A stretch of 64,000 nt of DNA from Cerasibacillus terrae (lineage in GTDB: Bacteria; Bacillota; Bacilli; Bacillales; Amphibacillaceae). The notes under the pieces are model-generated. The model made no database searches. It saw nothing but the letters and a program-made list of their open reading frames with translations, and was not told the origin of the DNA. The DNA is taken from assembly GCF_008039555.1 (NCBI RefSeq), contig NZ_VDUW01000005.1:62001-126000 (forward strand), in the 5' to 3' direction. This document shows, piece by piece, positions 18,159-27,349 of this stretch; within the stretch, counting starts at the first letter, position 1; each line of letters begins with the position of its first letter. The position numbers and the translations under genes are program-made.

Positions 18159-19064
18159 TTATTCCGTCTTTTCATCATAATCTGCAATCATATCTTTTAA
18201 GTCATCTGCATCGTGACGGATTTTTAAATCAAAGAACATGACAGCATAACCTACGGAGAAAATCAGAGTTGTAAACATTAAAGCGATATTAGTAAGAATG
18301 GAATATAGGACACTAGTTCCTAAAACAAGACCAACCGTCATTTCTAAAACAGCAGTAATCACCATGATAATTAATATGAAAACAATATAAAGCCCGAATG
18401 TCTTCCATGCTCTTCCCTTTGTTAATCTCCAGCTTCTACCAAACCCAGGTGTTCCTTCACGAAAGACAACCGAACCAAAATAAAAACTCCAACGTGTAAA
18501 CAATAGACCAAACCCAATCACAGCGCCAAGAATAAATAAAATACCAATGATAAACCCTAGAACATCTGCATTAGCTACTAAAACGAAAATTAAAACAAAC
18601 CATACAATCAAAACAACAAATGTAATAGCAAACACTATTAAACCAAATAAAAGCGTACTCCCTAACATTCCACCATAACGGGAAAAAGTTTGCTTAATAA
18701 TCGCTTTTAAAGCAAATTCCTCACCTTTTCGAATCCGGTCAACCATCAATAGGATACTTCCACTAACCATTGGTCCAAGGAAAATGGTTAAAAACCCAGC
18801 AACTGTGTCACCGGCCCCTATTTCTGTTTCAAGAGAGCCGTCCTCCAAATTCATAAAGATATCAGAGAAATTTTCAGAAACGGTCATATCCCTTATAAAA
18901 TTCACTCCTGATGATAATTCAATCAGTGCCTGCAATAGATAAACAGGACCCATAAACAACAGCATGACCATAAAGAAATCCTTGAAATGCGTTTTACTTA
19001 AACGAAACGTATGATCTAAGATTTCACCAAACGATTTCGGCCTATTAAACTTCGAATCTCGCAT
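18159..19064 (-). CDS. Polytopic membrane protein, glycerophosphoryl diester phosphodiesterase membrane-domain type
   Basis: A 301-residue protein with about six hydrophobic segments. The N-terminal FNRPKSFGEILDHTFRL motif is typical of the membrane domain found in front of some glycerophosphodiester phosphodiesterases, but the catalytic domain itself is absent. GGAGG precedes the ATG. It sits 15 bases upstream of the DUF4129 gene on the same strand and is probably the first gene of that operon. Function unknown. Confidence 0.75.
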   Translation of the reverse strand: MRDSKFNRPKSFGEILDHTFRLSKTHFKDFFMVMLLFMGPVYLLQALIELSSGVNFIRDMTVSENFSDIFMNLEDGSLETEIGAGDTVAGFLTIFLGPMVSGSILLMVDRIRKGEEFALKAIIKQTFSRYGGMLGSTLLFGLIVFAITFVVLIVWFVLIFVLVANADVLGFIIGILFILGAVIGFGLLFTRWSFYFGSVVFREGTPGFGRSWRLTKGRAWKTFGLYIVFILIIMVITAVLEMTVGLVLGTSVLYSILTNIALMFTTLIFSVGYAVMFFDLKIRHDADDLKDMIADYDEKTE

Positions 19065-19240
19065 ACATTAACCTCCTAATTTTTGTCTTATCTTAAGATT
19101 ATCCTATTTGGGTATTTTCTGTCTATAGGGATTTAGCAATATTTTCCTTCCCATCCAGAAATAATCACCCACTTATATTCATACGATAAGGAATATGATT
19201 AGATTCATTTTATTTTTCATTTTAAAAACTTGATTAAAGC

Positions 19241-19280
19241 AAAAAGAGTAAAGGGTTCATTCATTGTCCCCTTTACTCTT
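19241..19280 (-). terminator. Terminator after the lipoprotein gene
   Basis: On the minus strand AAGAGTAAAGGG pairs with CCCTTTACTCTT across 13 bases and is followed by TTT. It separates the lipoprotein gene from the downstream membrane protein gene. Confidence 0.8.
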
Positions 19281-19315
19281 AAAATTGTATGGATTTACAT
19301 CAATTGATTACACCT

Positions 19316-19852
19316 TTACTTCACGACATCCATATCGAATTTATCGATAGCTATATCCATATTGTCATCTGTTAATTTTTTAAAGGTTTCTCCTTGTTCT
19401 GATGAAATTTCGAGGAAAACTGGAATCGAACTATCTGATTCTAGTACACCAGCTAGTTCTTCAGGTAAATCTACCTCTAGCCCTTTCCATATGTATTCCC
19501 CGTTCTTTTCACCAAGTGTTAGTTTAAATGACATATTCTTTATTGGATCATCTAGCCGGTTTACTCCTAAAAAAAGAATGGCATCCCTACCATCTTCATA
19601 CGTTACAATGTCAAGTGGATATAGAGTAAAATCATTCGGATAGCCTAACTTCGGATCTGATTCAACCAAATCCTGTAACTCACTGTAAATGGGGGAATTT
19701 TCAAAAGTCAAACCAGCCTCTTCATCTGCTTTTAAAATTTGTAAATTCAAATCTTCCATTGTCTCTTCATCCGCTTTTTTCCCAATTGACATACTACATC
19801 CCGATACAATCAGCATGAACACCATGATACTTGCTAAAAGCAACCTCTTCAT
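19316..19852 (-). CDS. Putative lipoprotein of unknown family
   Basis: A 178-residue secreted protein. Residues 1-19 form a lipoprotein signal peptide ending in the lipobox IVSGC, so C19 should be lipidated. The mature part is acidic and looks like one small beta-rich domain; I do not recognise the family. GGAAGAG precedes the ATG. It lies on the same strand between the MotB/OmpA-like gene and the DUF4129/MoxR operon, with its own terminator, so it may be a monocistronic gene or the end of the MotAB-like transcript. Confidence 0.75.
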   Translation of the reverse strand: MKRLLLASIMVFMLIVSGCSMSIGKKADEETMEDLNLQILKADEEAGLTFENSPIYSELQDLVESDPKLGYPNDFTLYPLDIVTYEDGRDAILFLGVNRLDDPIKNMSFKLTLGEKNGEYIWKGLEVDLPEELAGVLESDSSIPVFLEISSEQGETFKKLTDDNMDIAIDKFDMDVVK

Positions 19853-20070
19853 CGTTCATCTCTTCCTTATTCTTTTTAAATTCTTAAAAAGCATAAAACT
19901 GAAATTATAGTAATGCGGCACGATACCGCATGACCGAATACGCTCAAATTCAAAATTTCGGGAACGCGGCCCGCTGTCACATACTCAATATATAATGTAT
20001 GTAACAACCTTCAAGTCGTGCCCCGTATTTTTAATCTGTTTGGATTTTCTTAAAACACCTTTATTAAAAC

Positions 20071-20763
20071 TTATTCCCCCAATATCTCCCTCGTTTTATT
20101 TAAAATTTCTTCATCTTTTAACCGAAACTTAAATTCTACTCTTCGTGATGCATCTGCTGTATAATTCCCTTTTTCATCTGTTCGTTCATCAGCATATGAC
20201 TTACTATTTACGGTCAGCTTTTCTTCTAGTTCTTTTTGTATTTTTTTATCTGGAAAAGAATCTCCTAAAACATATTTCGCGACACCTAGTGCACGTTCTT
20301 GTGCTAATTCTAAATTGTATACATAAGAGCCATCACGGTCTGTATGTCCTTCGATAATAACTTCAGCAATATAATCCTCATAACCACTTTCTAATAAGAC
20401 ATTTAAATACTTTGGGATAAATGCATCCAATAATTCATATGCGTCTGGATGTAAAGTAGATTCATTGTAGTCAAATAAAATTTCCGTCTGAAAGATAATC
20501 GCACCAGTCTTTTCATCTACTTCAATACCTTTATCCAAATCACTAAATTCATCTTTTAAATCATTTACCAATTGGGAGCGTACACCCATGATTTGATCCA
20601 ATGTCTTTTTCATATCCTTAATTTGTATCGATTTGATCACCATCATAATTATAAAAAACAGCATAAAACATAATAAAATCGTCGTCAGTAAATCGGTAAA
20701 TGACGGCCAAAATTGCCCCTCTTCCTGATTAGTTTTGAGTAATCGTTTGTATTTAGAATTCAT
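20071..20763 (-). CDS. MotB/OmpA-type peptidoglycan-binding motor protein (ZorB-like)
   Basis: A 230-residue protein with one N-terminal membrane helix (about 25-46) and an extracellular OmpA domain (about 85-215). The helix begins with SFTDLLTT; D24 sits where MotB and ZorB carry the proton-binding aspartate. The OmpA domain has IIEGHTDRDG near 128 and NLELAQERALGVAKYVL near 140, the residues that hold peptidoglycan. It overlaps the end of the MotA-like gene and is surely its stator partner. It differs from flagellar MotB in context: no flagellar genes are nearby. The order and type match ZorAB, but zorC, zorD or zorE are not adjacent. Confidence 0.85.
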   Translation of the reverse strand: MNSKYKRLLKTNQEEGQFWPSFTDLLTTILLCFMLFFIIMMVIKSIQIKDMKKTLDQIMGVRSQLVNDLKDEFSDLDKGIEVDEKTGAIIFQTEILFDYNESTLHPDAYELLDAFIPKYLNVLLESGYEDYIAEVIIEGHTDRDGSYVYNLELAQERALGVAKYVLGDSFPDKKIQKELEEKLTVNSKSYADERTDEKGNYTADASRRVEFKFRLKDEEILNKTREILGE

Positions 20764-22582
20764 CTCGGTTCATCCCCACTGGATTATCGATAGAAGATGT
20801 TAGCTGACGAGCTGATTGCAACTCTCGGTGAAGTGATTGAAACTCACGACCTAATTCTTGCAAAAGTTGCTGAATAGAGCGGAAATAATTCCGCTGCATT
20901 TCTTCTGTCATCCGGCCTATATCCATCACTTCCCGCTTCATGCCTTCCCCTGTTCTGTCCATCGAATCACCAAATTGTCGTACTACATGATCTAACCGGT
21001 CACCAAGCGTTCCTTCTAAACTACTGATATAGTTAGAAAGGCTATCCTTCAAGACTCCAACACTTACATCTAACTCTCTTTCCCGATTATGAATGGATTG
21101 ATTTGCTTGAGATGTAGTCGTTTGAATCTCTTGGATTAACTGATTATTCTTCACCCCTAGTTGCTCATAAGTATTAGAAGCCTCTTGGATATGCTTTTCA
21201 AGCGCAATAGACTGTGCTCGATGATTTTCCAAATGACGGCTAAACTTCCGATTAAATTCCTCTAATTCTTGAAAACGATTGGACAATAAATGCTTATATT
21301 CCGCCTGTGTTTGATTAATTACCTCTAATGCTTGTGGTAATTGATTAACCGCACCTCCAAGCTGATTGAATCCTTGACGGAGATCTCCTAAATGAGAGGA
21401 AATTCCACCAAGTTTCGCACTAACATCATTTCCAAAAATACGTTTAAATTCTTGATTATGCTGATTCATCATATCGACAAGTTCTGTCTGTTGGCTTAAG
21501 AAATTGTCATATGATTGACGAATGGATTCCTGTTCCTCTTTTACTGCCGTCACAAAGCCCTTTAAGTCCTCCATTGATTCCTCGAAATTTATAAAAGCCT
21601 TCACTTGTTTATCCACAGTGTCTTGCACCTTTTCATTCGTATGTTCAAAAGCCGCAATCATCCGTTCGTTTTTTCGGTCCGCTTTTTTAAAATATGTAAA
21701 CAAAGAAGCGAAATTTTCATTTAACTTATTTGTCCCTGCACTAAAACCCTCCGTCACTATCTTCATCTGCTGAAATAACTCTTGGAAATCCTGTAAATTT
21801 CCCGACAATCCTTCATTAAAAGCGGCCAAATCCTTTGCAGATTGTTCTAGACCCGTCGTATAATCACGAAATCCTGTAAAGGAAGCAACCATTTCTTGAA
21901 GGGATTGTTGATTCGTCTCTTGCAGACTGTGGATTGCCTGATGAATCGTTTCAGAAACATCAATCAAACGATTCATCCCGTGCTGTTCATCCCCTTCTAA
22001 AAGAGACTCTACCACAAGCATAATATCTGTTAACATATATTCCGTATTCAATATTTTGATGAGCAAAGTCGTGACCAATGAAAATGACATCCCGACAATA
22101 CTTGTATAAAAAGCAACATCAATCCCCGATAAAACACCTGCCACATTTTCAATCATTGCATCCCCGCTAATGTCCATCTCACTTAATGAGATTGTTAATC
22201 CGATAAACGTTCCCAATACACCGAGTAAAATAAAAACAGAAACCATACTCTGAATCATTTTAATCAAATGAATGACAGGGATATGAAAAACTCGCCAATC
22301 CGAAAACCGCTCCTGAACAAACGTCTCCACATTAATAGATTCTTCCTGTTGTCTATTATCAAATACTTTTCTAAACTCCTTTAATGGTTCCATGTCCATT
22401 CGCCCTGTTTCTTTTACATACTGTCTGATTTTTTTCAGTTTCACAAACAAAAGTAAATGAATAGCAACCGTTAATATAAACACAACAAATAAAACGATAA
22501 AAATCAATTCAATCATTGGACTCGTTAAAATCGCTTCTGCCTTTTCTCTACTTGTAAATAGTTCAAGGATTCCTTGCACCAT
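20753..22582 (-). CDS. MotA/TolQ/ExbB-family proton channel with long coiled-coil tail (ZorA-like)
   Basis: A 609-residue protein. Hydrophobic segments lie near residues 24-46, 108-135 and 148-178. The last two carry the channel motifs GVLGTFIGLTISL and GIDVAFYTSIVGMSFSL, typical of MotA/ExbB. From about 190 to 600 the sequence is Gln/Glu-rich and predicted as long helix or coiled coil extending into the cytoplasm. Ordinary MotA is about 260 residues. This plan (channel plus 400-residue tail, followed by an OmpA-type partner) is that of ZorA. GGAGG precedes the ATG. What the tail signals to is unknown because no effector gene follows. Confidence 0.85.
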   Translation of the reverse strand: MVQGILELFTSREKAEAILTSPMIELIFIVLFVVFILTVAIHLLLFVKLKKIRQYVKETGRMDMEPLKEFRKVFDNRQQEESINVETFVQERFSDWRVFHIPVIHLIKMIQSMVSVFILLGVLGTFIGLTISLSEMDISGDAMIENVAGVLSGIDVAFYTSIVGMSFSLVTTLLIKILNTEYMLTDIMLVVESLLEGDEQHGMNRLIDVSETIHQAIHSLQETNQQSLQEMVASFTGFRDYTTGLEQSAKDLAAFNEGLSGNLQDFQELFQQMKIVTEGFSAGTNKLNENFASLFTYFKKADRKNERMIAAFEHTNEKVQDTVDKQVKAFINFEESMEDLKGFVTAVKEEQESIRQSYDNFLSQQTELVDMMNQHNQEFKRIFGNDVSAKLGGISSHLGDLRQGFNQLGGAVNQLPQALEVINQTQAEYKHLLSNRFQELEEFNRKFSRHLENHRAQSIALEKHIQEASNTYEQLGVKNNQLIQEIQTTTSQANQSIHNRERELDVSVGVLKDSLSNYISSLEGTLGDRLDHVVRQFGDSMDRTGEGMKREVMDIGRMTEEMQRNYFRSIQQLLQELGREFQSLHRELQSARQLTSSIDNPVGMNRDEF

Positions 22583-22731
22583 TTATTTGCCTCCTCATTC
22601 TGACCTATTTTCACAACAGCAATCGTACCCTCATATATGTATATTCACAGCTTGACTAATCATGTATATTTAAAAGGTGAAACCTATATATTTTAAAAAC
22701 GTATATATACTAATAAGCAAAAGGGGCTGGG

Positions 22732-23532
22732 ATGATGAATAATCACGAAATTGACTACAAGTTATATGGAGATGACATGCAATTTGTAGAAGTTGAATTG
22801 GACCCACAGGAGACAGTTATTGCTGAAGCAGGAAGTTTAATGATGATGGATGATCACATCCGGATGGAGACAATCTTCGGAGATGGTTCGAAAAAACAAG
22901 GTACAGGATTTATGGGGAAACTTCTAGGTGCGGGGAAACGTGTGATTACTGGCGAAAGCCTGTTTATGACAACATTCACAAATGAAGGAGCTGGTAAAAA
23001 ACACGTATCCTTTGCCTCCCCTTACCCCGGAAAAATTATCCCGATGGATTTAAGTGTATTAAATGGAAAATTAATCTGTCAAAAAGATGCATTCTTGGCA
23101 GCAGCGAAAGGTGTTTCCGTTGGCATTGAATTCCAACGTAAAATTGGAACAGGCTTTTTCGGTGGAGAAGGTTTTATCATGCAAAAACTTGAAGGTGATG
23201 GTATGGCTTTTGTCCACGCTGGAGGTACCATTCACAAAAGAGAACTCAAAGCAGGAGAAACATTACGAGTTGATACAGGTTGTCTTGTTGCGATGACAGG
23301 TGGAATAGACTATAATATCGAATTTGTTGGTGGAATCAAGACAGCATTGTTTGGTGGTGAGGGACTGTTTTTCGCAACACTTCGTGGACCGGGAACGGCT
23401 TGGGTTCAATCACTGCCATTTAGCAGACTTGCAAGTAAAGTATTTGCAGCAGCTCCTGAACGAGGAGGTTCCAAAGGAGAAGGAAGCATCGCCGATGGAT
23501 TGTACAACATTTTTGGTGGCGATCGAAAATAA
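22732..23532 (+). CDS. AIM24/TIGR00266 family protein
   Basis: A 266-residue soluble protein of the AIM24 family, a beta-rich fold with repeated glycine-rich strands ([16 protein letters not shown] near 142, [16 protein letters not shown] near 208). It starts with the family-typical [23 protein letters not shown] pattern. Function is not established. AAGGGG lies 5 bases from ATG 22732 and 8 from ATG 22735, and either may be used. It is divergent from the MotA-like gene, sharing a 150-base promoter region. Confidence 0.88.
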   Translation: MMNNHEIDYKLYGDDMQFVEVELDPQETVIAEAGSLMMMDDHIRMETIFGDGSKKQGTGFMGKLLGAGKRVITGESLFMTTFTNEGAGKKHVSFASPYPGKIIPMDLSVLNGKLICQKDAFLAAAKGVSVGIEFQRKIGTGFFGGEGFIMQKLEGDGMAFVHAGGTIHKRELKAGETLRVDTGCLVAMTGGIDYNIEFVGGIKTALFGGEGLFFATLRGPGTAWVQSLPFSRLASKVFAAAPERGGSKGEGSIADGLYNIFGGDRK

Positions 23533-23603
23533 CAACTTTTTTATCATTAAATGAAAATCTTTACACATACTAAGCCAGTAAATATTTTTATGAGGTGATA
23601 AAT

Positions 23604-23774
23604 ATGGGTAAAGACGAACATAAGAAATCAAAAAACAGCTTTCTTGCACAAACTCCGAAAAATCAAATTGCTGACGGAAAGGATATCGAGTTTTCAGAGG
23701 AACTCGCTGACCATGATGACAAAGAAGCACAGGCAAGGGCAAATGCTGCAGGTAAACGCAGGAAAAAGAAATAA
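23604..23774 (+). CDS. yfhD: YfhD family small protein
   Basis: A 56-residue, highly charged protein: basic start, then the pattern IEFSEELADHDD, then ARANAAGKRRKKK. The central acidic motif followed by an Ala/basic tail matches the YfhD family of spore-forming bacilli, whose function is unknown. GAGGTGAT lies about 8 bases before the ATG and a strong terminator follows 10 bases after the stop, so it is a real short gene. Confidence 0.85.
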   Translation: MGKDEHKKSKNSFLAQTPKNQIADGKDIEFSEELADHDDKEAQARANAAGKRRKKK

Positions 23775-23783
23775 ACAAATAAG

Positions 23784-23836
23784 AGTGGTTCATGTAAACA
23801 AAAGATTTCACGTTTATATGAACCACTTTTTTTATA
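23784..23836 (+). terminator. Strong terminator after yfhD
   Basis: AGTGGTTCATGTAAAC pairs with GTTTATATGAACCACT (one wobble or mismatch) and is followed by seven Ts. Confidence 0.9.
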
Positions 23837-23925
23837 ATGTATTTCTCCAAATAATATTAGAGTAGTCCCCACTTTAGATAAACTGCCCAAATTTTATAAC
23901 CTTCATCTAATCCATAAATTTTCAT

Positions 23926-24927
23926 CTACACTGTAGCTTTTAATGACCCCTTCTCCCTTTTTGAAATATCTGGTTTAAACCAATACTTATTCGCTAATTT
24001 TCCATAATAAGTAATGCTTTGTTGTTGAACAATAAAGGCAAGTGTCACAATTAATGCTGCCTCTGCCCCAAATGATGTTGCAGCAAGTCCAATGGCAATC
24101 GATAAATTTCGTAACACGGTACCATTTACAAGTGCAATTCCATCCTCACGATTCAGGAATTTCTTCGCAACAACCGTGCTAATGACATAGTTTAATAGAT
24201 AGAAAACAATCAGAACAACAAGTGCTATAGCAATAAGTTGTAAGTTTTCAATAATCATCTTTGCCTTCATACTAATGCTTACGAAAATAACATACAACAT
24301 CGCCCATATGCTTAAAGGTGCAAAACTTGGTTTTACTCCTTTTTTAAATTCTTCAGGGGTATATTTTTTCAACATGAATTTATATGTGATATGGCCAAGT
24401 AGCATCGGTAAAAAAACGACAAAAGCAATCGTTTTAAATGTCTCTAGAATATTCACATCTACATATTGACCAACCATCGCTAATAAATACCATGGGGTTA
24501 ATAAAGAACCTAAAATTAAGCCAAACACGGTCAACTTCACCGCTGCTGGCACATTCCCTTTATGAATTGCTGTCCATGAAATCGTCATCCCACTTGTTGG
24601 AAGTAAAGAAGACAAGGCCAGTCCAGCAAACATGATTGGATAATCCTGTAAGAGTCCTTTCCCTAAAAGAAAAGCAACAAGCGGAATAATAGCGAAATTA
24701 ATAATCAATGACAATACAAGTACTTTAGATCCCTTAAGCGAAGTAAGCTCCTTTAATTGAAAACCAACCATCGTTGCATAAATCATAATAATTGTTCCAT
24801 ACAGAATCGTTGGTTGTAAAAAACTCGTGTCAACAAACGCACCAATCACAAATCCCGCAACTAATACAAGCGGAACACTAATAAGCAAATTTCGCTTTGG
24901 AAAAGTATACAACTTTTTCATGTTCAT
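23926..24927 (-). CDS. Bile acid:sodium symporter / ACR3 superfamily transporter
   Basis: A 333-residue membrane protein with nine or ten hydrophobic segments of the BASS/ACR3 fold. The segment LLPTSGMTISWTAIHKGN near residue 108 is the discontinuous-helix region typical of the family. Family members export arsenite (ACR3) or import organic acids. No arsenic genes are adjacent and the ACR3 cysteine could not be recognised with certainty, so the substrate is open. Single gene, with only a weak GAAGA-type ribosome binding site. Confidence 0.8.
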   Translation of the reverse strand: MNMKKLYTFPKRNLLISVPLVLVAGFVIGAFVDTSFLQPTILYGTIIMIYATMVGFQLKELTSLKGSKVLVLSLIINFAIIPLVAFLLGKGLLQDYPIMFAGLALSSLLPTSGMTISWTAIHKGNVPAAVKLTVFGLILGSLLTPWYLLAMVGQYVDVNILETFKTIAFVVFLPMLLGHITYKFMLKKYTPEEFKKGVKPSFAPLSIWAMLYVIFVSISMKAKMIIENLQLIAIALVVLIVFYLLNYVISTVVAKKFLNREDGIALVNGTVLRNLSIAIGLAATSFGAEAALIVTLAFIVQQQSITYYGKLANKYWFKPDISKREKGSLKATV

Positions 24928-25283
24928 GCTGAATGATTCTTCTTTTTTAATCTACACATAATACTATGTAGGGTATACCAAGAAATATAATCATTCTCCT
25001 TAAAATTGTCAATAAATTAGTTTGTAACAAGTCAAATGGATTTGCGGTATGCATTGAACCAAGCTTATCCCCAAGCAGCTTCTTCGCTTTAGAGTTTCTT
25101 ATTCAGCTGTACTACTCCTAACTGTATCAACTCATCTCCATACCTCTATTGCCTTGATTTAATTCCCCTACCCTCCCCAAATCCAACTTCTTACACATCA
25201 TTACACTAGTAAGATTGCATTTTTTATGATGAATCTATATACTATTCATAATATTAATTTAACTGAAAACATATAATTTATCA

Positions 25284-25439
25284 TAAAGTGAAACTTCAAT
25301 CAGTGGGAGTTTTCTTCTTCTCCCACTGATTGTTAGTTGAACGAATCGGGCCTTTACTGGCTGTTGATCCTTCACTTTTAATCTTGAGTAGCTCGAATTC
25401 TTGATGTGAAGGTCTTACAGCCAGTTAATACGCGATAAA
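25284..25439 (+). repeat. 153-bp dispersed structured repeat, copy before the glcD-like gene
   Basis: Begins TAAAGTGAAACTTCAATCAG and ends CCAGTTAATACGCGATAAA. Both hairpin arms are preserved: CAGTGGGAG with CTCCCACTG, and the long CTGGCTGTTGATCC arm with its complement. It ends 52 bases before the glcD-like start, the same placement as the copy before potA. The rest of 24928-25491 shows no gene. Confidence 0.85.
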
Positions 25440-25491
25440 TTTAAATTTAAATACATCAATAAGAAACTTAGAAGGAGTGGACATATTACAT

Positions 25492-26919
25492 ATGACAACT
25501 AAACAGCTAGTCGAAAAATTAAAACAAATATTACCAGAAAAAAATGTATCAACAAATGAAAATTTGCGTCAATTGCATGGTACAGATGAATCTTATCATA
25601 AAGAAAGCCTACCGGATGTCGTTGTTTTCCCAGAGAATAGGAACCAAGTTAGTGAGATTATGAAAATAGCTAATAAAAACCATGTACCTGTTGTACCGTT
25701 TGGACTTGGAACGAGCTTAGAAGGGCATGTGATTCCCTATCATAATGGAATCTCGATTGATTTCTCCCTGATGAATAAAATAATAGAAATTAAAGAAGAT
25801 GATTTCCTTGTTCGCGTAGAGCCTGGTGTGACAAGAACACAGCTGAATAAGGAATTAAAAAAATACGGCCTATTCTTTTCTGTTGATCCTGGTGCTGATG
25901 CAACATTAGGCGGGATGGCGGCAACAAATGCAAGTGGAACAACCGCTGTAAAATATGGTGTCATGCGTGATCAAGTACGTAACTTAGAAGTTGTGCTCGC
26001 TGATGGGACGATTATTGAAACAGGGAATCAAGCTGCAAAATCTGCTTCAGGACTACATCTAAATGGACTTTTTACAGGATCTGAAGGAATTCTTGGTTGT
26101 TTTACCGAATTAACATTAAAAGTTCATGGCATTCCAGAGCACGTTTTAGCAGCAAGGGCATCTTTTCCATCGATAAATGATGCGACAGAGGCTGTTGTTT
26201 CTATTTTACAAGCAGGAATTCCCGTTGCCCGAATCGAACTAGTCGATGAAGCCTCTATTCACCAAGTAAATATACATAGCGAGACAGATTACTATGTTGG
26301 ACCTACGTTATTTATGGAATTTCATGGAAATGAAGCTGGGTTAAATGAAGACGTCGAGTTTATGAAAGCAATTGTCCAAGAACATCAATGTCAAGAAATA
26401 ATTTTTGAAAAAGATAATCACGAAAGGCAAAAGCTATGGGAAGCACGTCACAATTTAGCATATGCATTTATTCATGGATATCCAGGAAGGAAATCGATGG
26501 GAACGGATGTCTGTGTACCCATTTCTGAATTAGCAAACGCCATCATGTATGCACGTGAAAATTTAGATATTACCGGATTACCTGGTGGAATTGTTGGACA
26601 TGTTGGAGATGGAAACTTCCATGTGTTACTTATGATTGATATGGATAATGAAGAAGAACTGAAAAAAGCAAATAGGTTCAATGAACAGTTGGTTATGTAT
26701 GCATTGAAACGCGGAGGAACATGCACAGGAGAACATGGTGTTGGTATCGGGAAACTGAAATATCAAGAAAAAGAACATGGAGAATCCTACAAAGTAATGC
26801 AACAAATAAAAAAAGTACTTGATCCAAATAATATCTTGAATAAGGGGAAATTAATAAAAATCGATGAAGAAGAAATTATCATTTCAGAGAAAAGCCACTC
26901 ATTAGATAACAAAATTTAA
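25492..26919 (+). CDS. FAD-linked oxidase, glycolate oxidase / D-lactate dehydrogenase type (GlcD-like)
   Basis: A 475-residue flavoprotein of the FAD_binding_4 / FAD-oxidase_C family. The N-terminal FAD site is visible as VVPFGLGTSLEGH near residue 67 and VDPGADATLGGMAATNASGT near 132, and the C-terminal GGTCTGEHGVGIGK motif near 410. It should oxidise a 2-hydroxy acid such as glycolate or D-lactate and pass electrons to the respiratory chain. I start at ATG 25492 because AAGGAG at 25472-25477 is too close to the upstream GTG 25477. GlcE/GlcF partners are not adjacent, which favours a single-subunit D-lactate dehydrogenase-type enzyme. Confidence 0.88.
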   Translation: MTTKQLVEKLKQILPEKNVSTNENLRQLHGTDESYHKESLPDVVVFPENRNQVSEIMKIANKNHVPVVPFGLGTSLEGHVIPYHNGISIDFSLMNKIIEIKEDDFLVRVEPGVTRTQLNKELKKYGLFFSVDPGADATLGGMAATNASGTTAVKYGVMRDQVRNLEVVLADGTIIETGNQAAKSASGLHLNGLFTGSEGILGCFTELTLKVHGIPEHVLAARASFPSINDATEAVVSILQAGIPVARIELVDEASIHQVNIHSETDYYVGPTLFMEFHGNEAGLNEDVEFMKAIVQEHQCQEIIFEKDNHERQKLWEARHNLAYAFIHGYPGRKSMGTDVCVPISELANAIMYARENLDITGLPGGIVGHVGDGNFHVLLMIDMDNEEELKKANRFNEQLVMYALKRGGTCTGEHGVGIGKLKYQEKEHGESYKVMQQIKKVLDPNNILNKGKLIKIDEEEIIISEKSHSLDNKI

Positions 26920-27024
26920 ATGCTAGCTGTTTCGTGGGGATTAGATGCAAATGATAGAACCATTCATTATTTTTATCATCAATGTATAAGAATCCTAACT
27001 AAAGACCTAATAGGAAAAAAACGC

Positions 27025-27053
27025 TTGACATTCTCTTACTTTTTCAGCATAAT
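27025..27053 (+). promoter_or_regulatory. Sigma-A promoter of the proBA T-box leader
   Basis: TTGACA (27025-27030), 17 bases, CATAAT (27048-27053). It lies about 40 bases upstream of the T-box structure. Confidence 0.8.
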
Positions 27054-27090
27054 ATTATAAATAGTATGAAAATAAAAAAACATGAACATT

Positions 27091-27315
27091 GACGGTGGAC
27101 TAATAAGCGATTCATTCTGTGTTAGAGAGCAAAGTTTATTAGCTGAAAGACTTTGTCACGAGAATCTCGCTGAACCTGCCATCCGAGTCCTATAAACATA
27201 GGCGCTATCTAGCGTTATAAGAAAAAGTGGAGTGTATCGCACACTCAATTTATGGTGGTACCGCGGAAGTAAAGTTCTTTCGTCCTTTATAAAAGGATGG
27301 GGGAACTTTTCTTTT
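27091..27315 (+). promoter_or_regulatory. T-box riboswitch (tRNA-Pro) upstream of proBA
   Basis: The T-box sequence TGGTGGTACCGCGG is at 27253-27266. It is followed by a terminator stem, AAAGTTC...GTCC with GGAT...GAACTTT (27271-27310), ending in a T run. In Stem I the specifier region reads GAACCTGCC; CCT is a proline codon. Uncharged tRNA-Pro binding would favour the antiterminator and switch on proline synthesis. The leader lies 35 bases from proB. Confidence 0.93.
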
Positions 27316-27349
27316 TTTTATAAAAATTACTTTTACAGGAGTTCATTTC

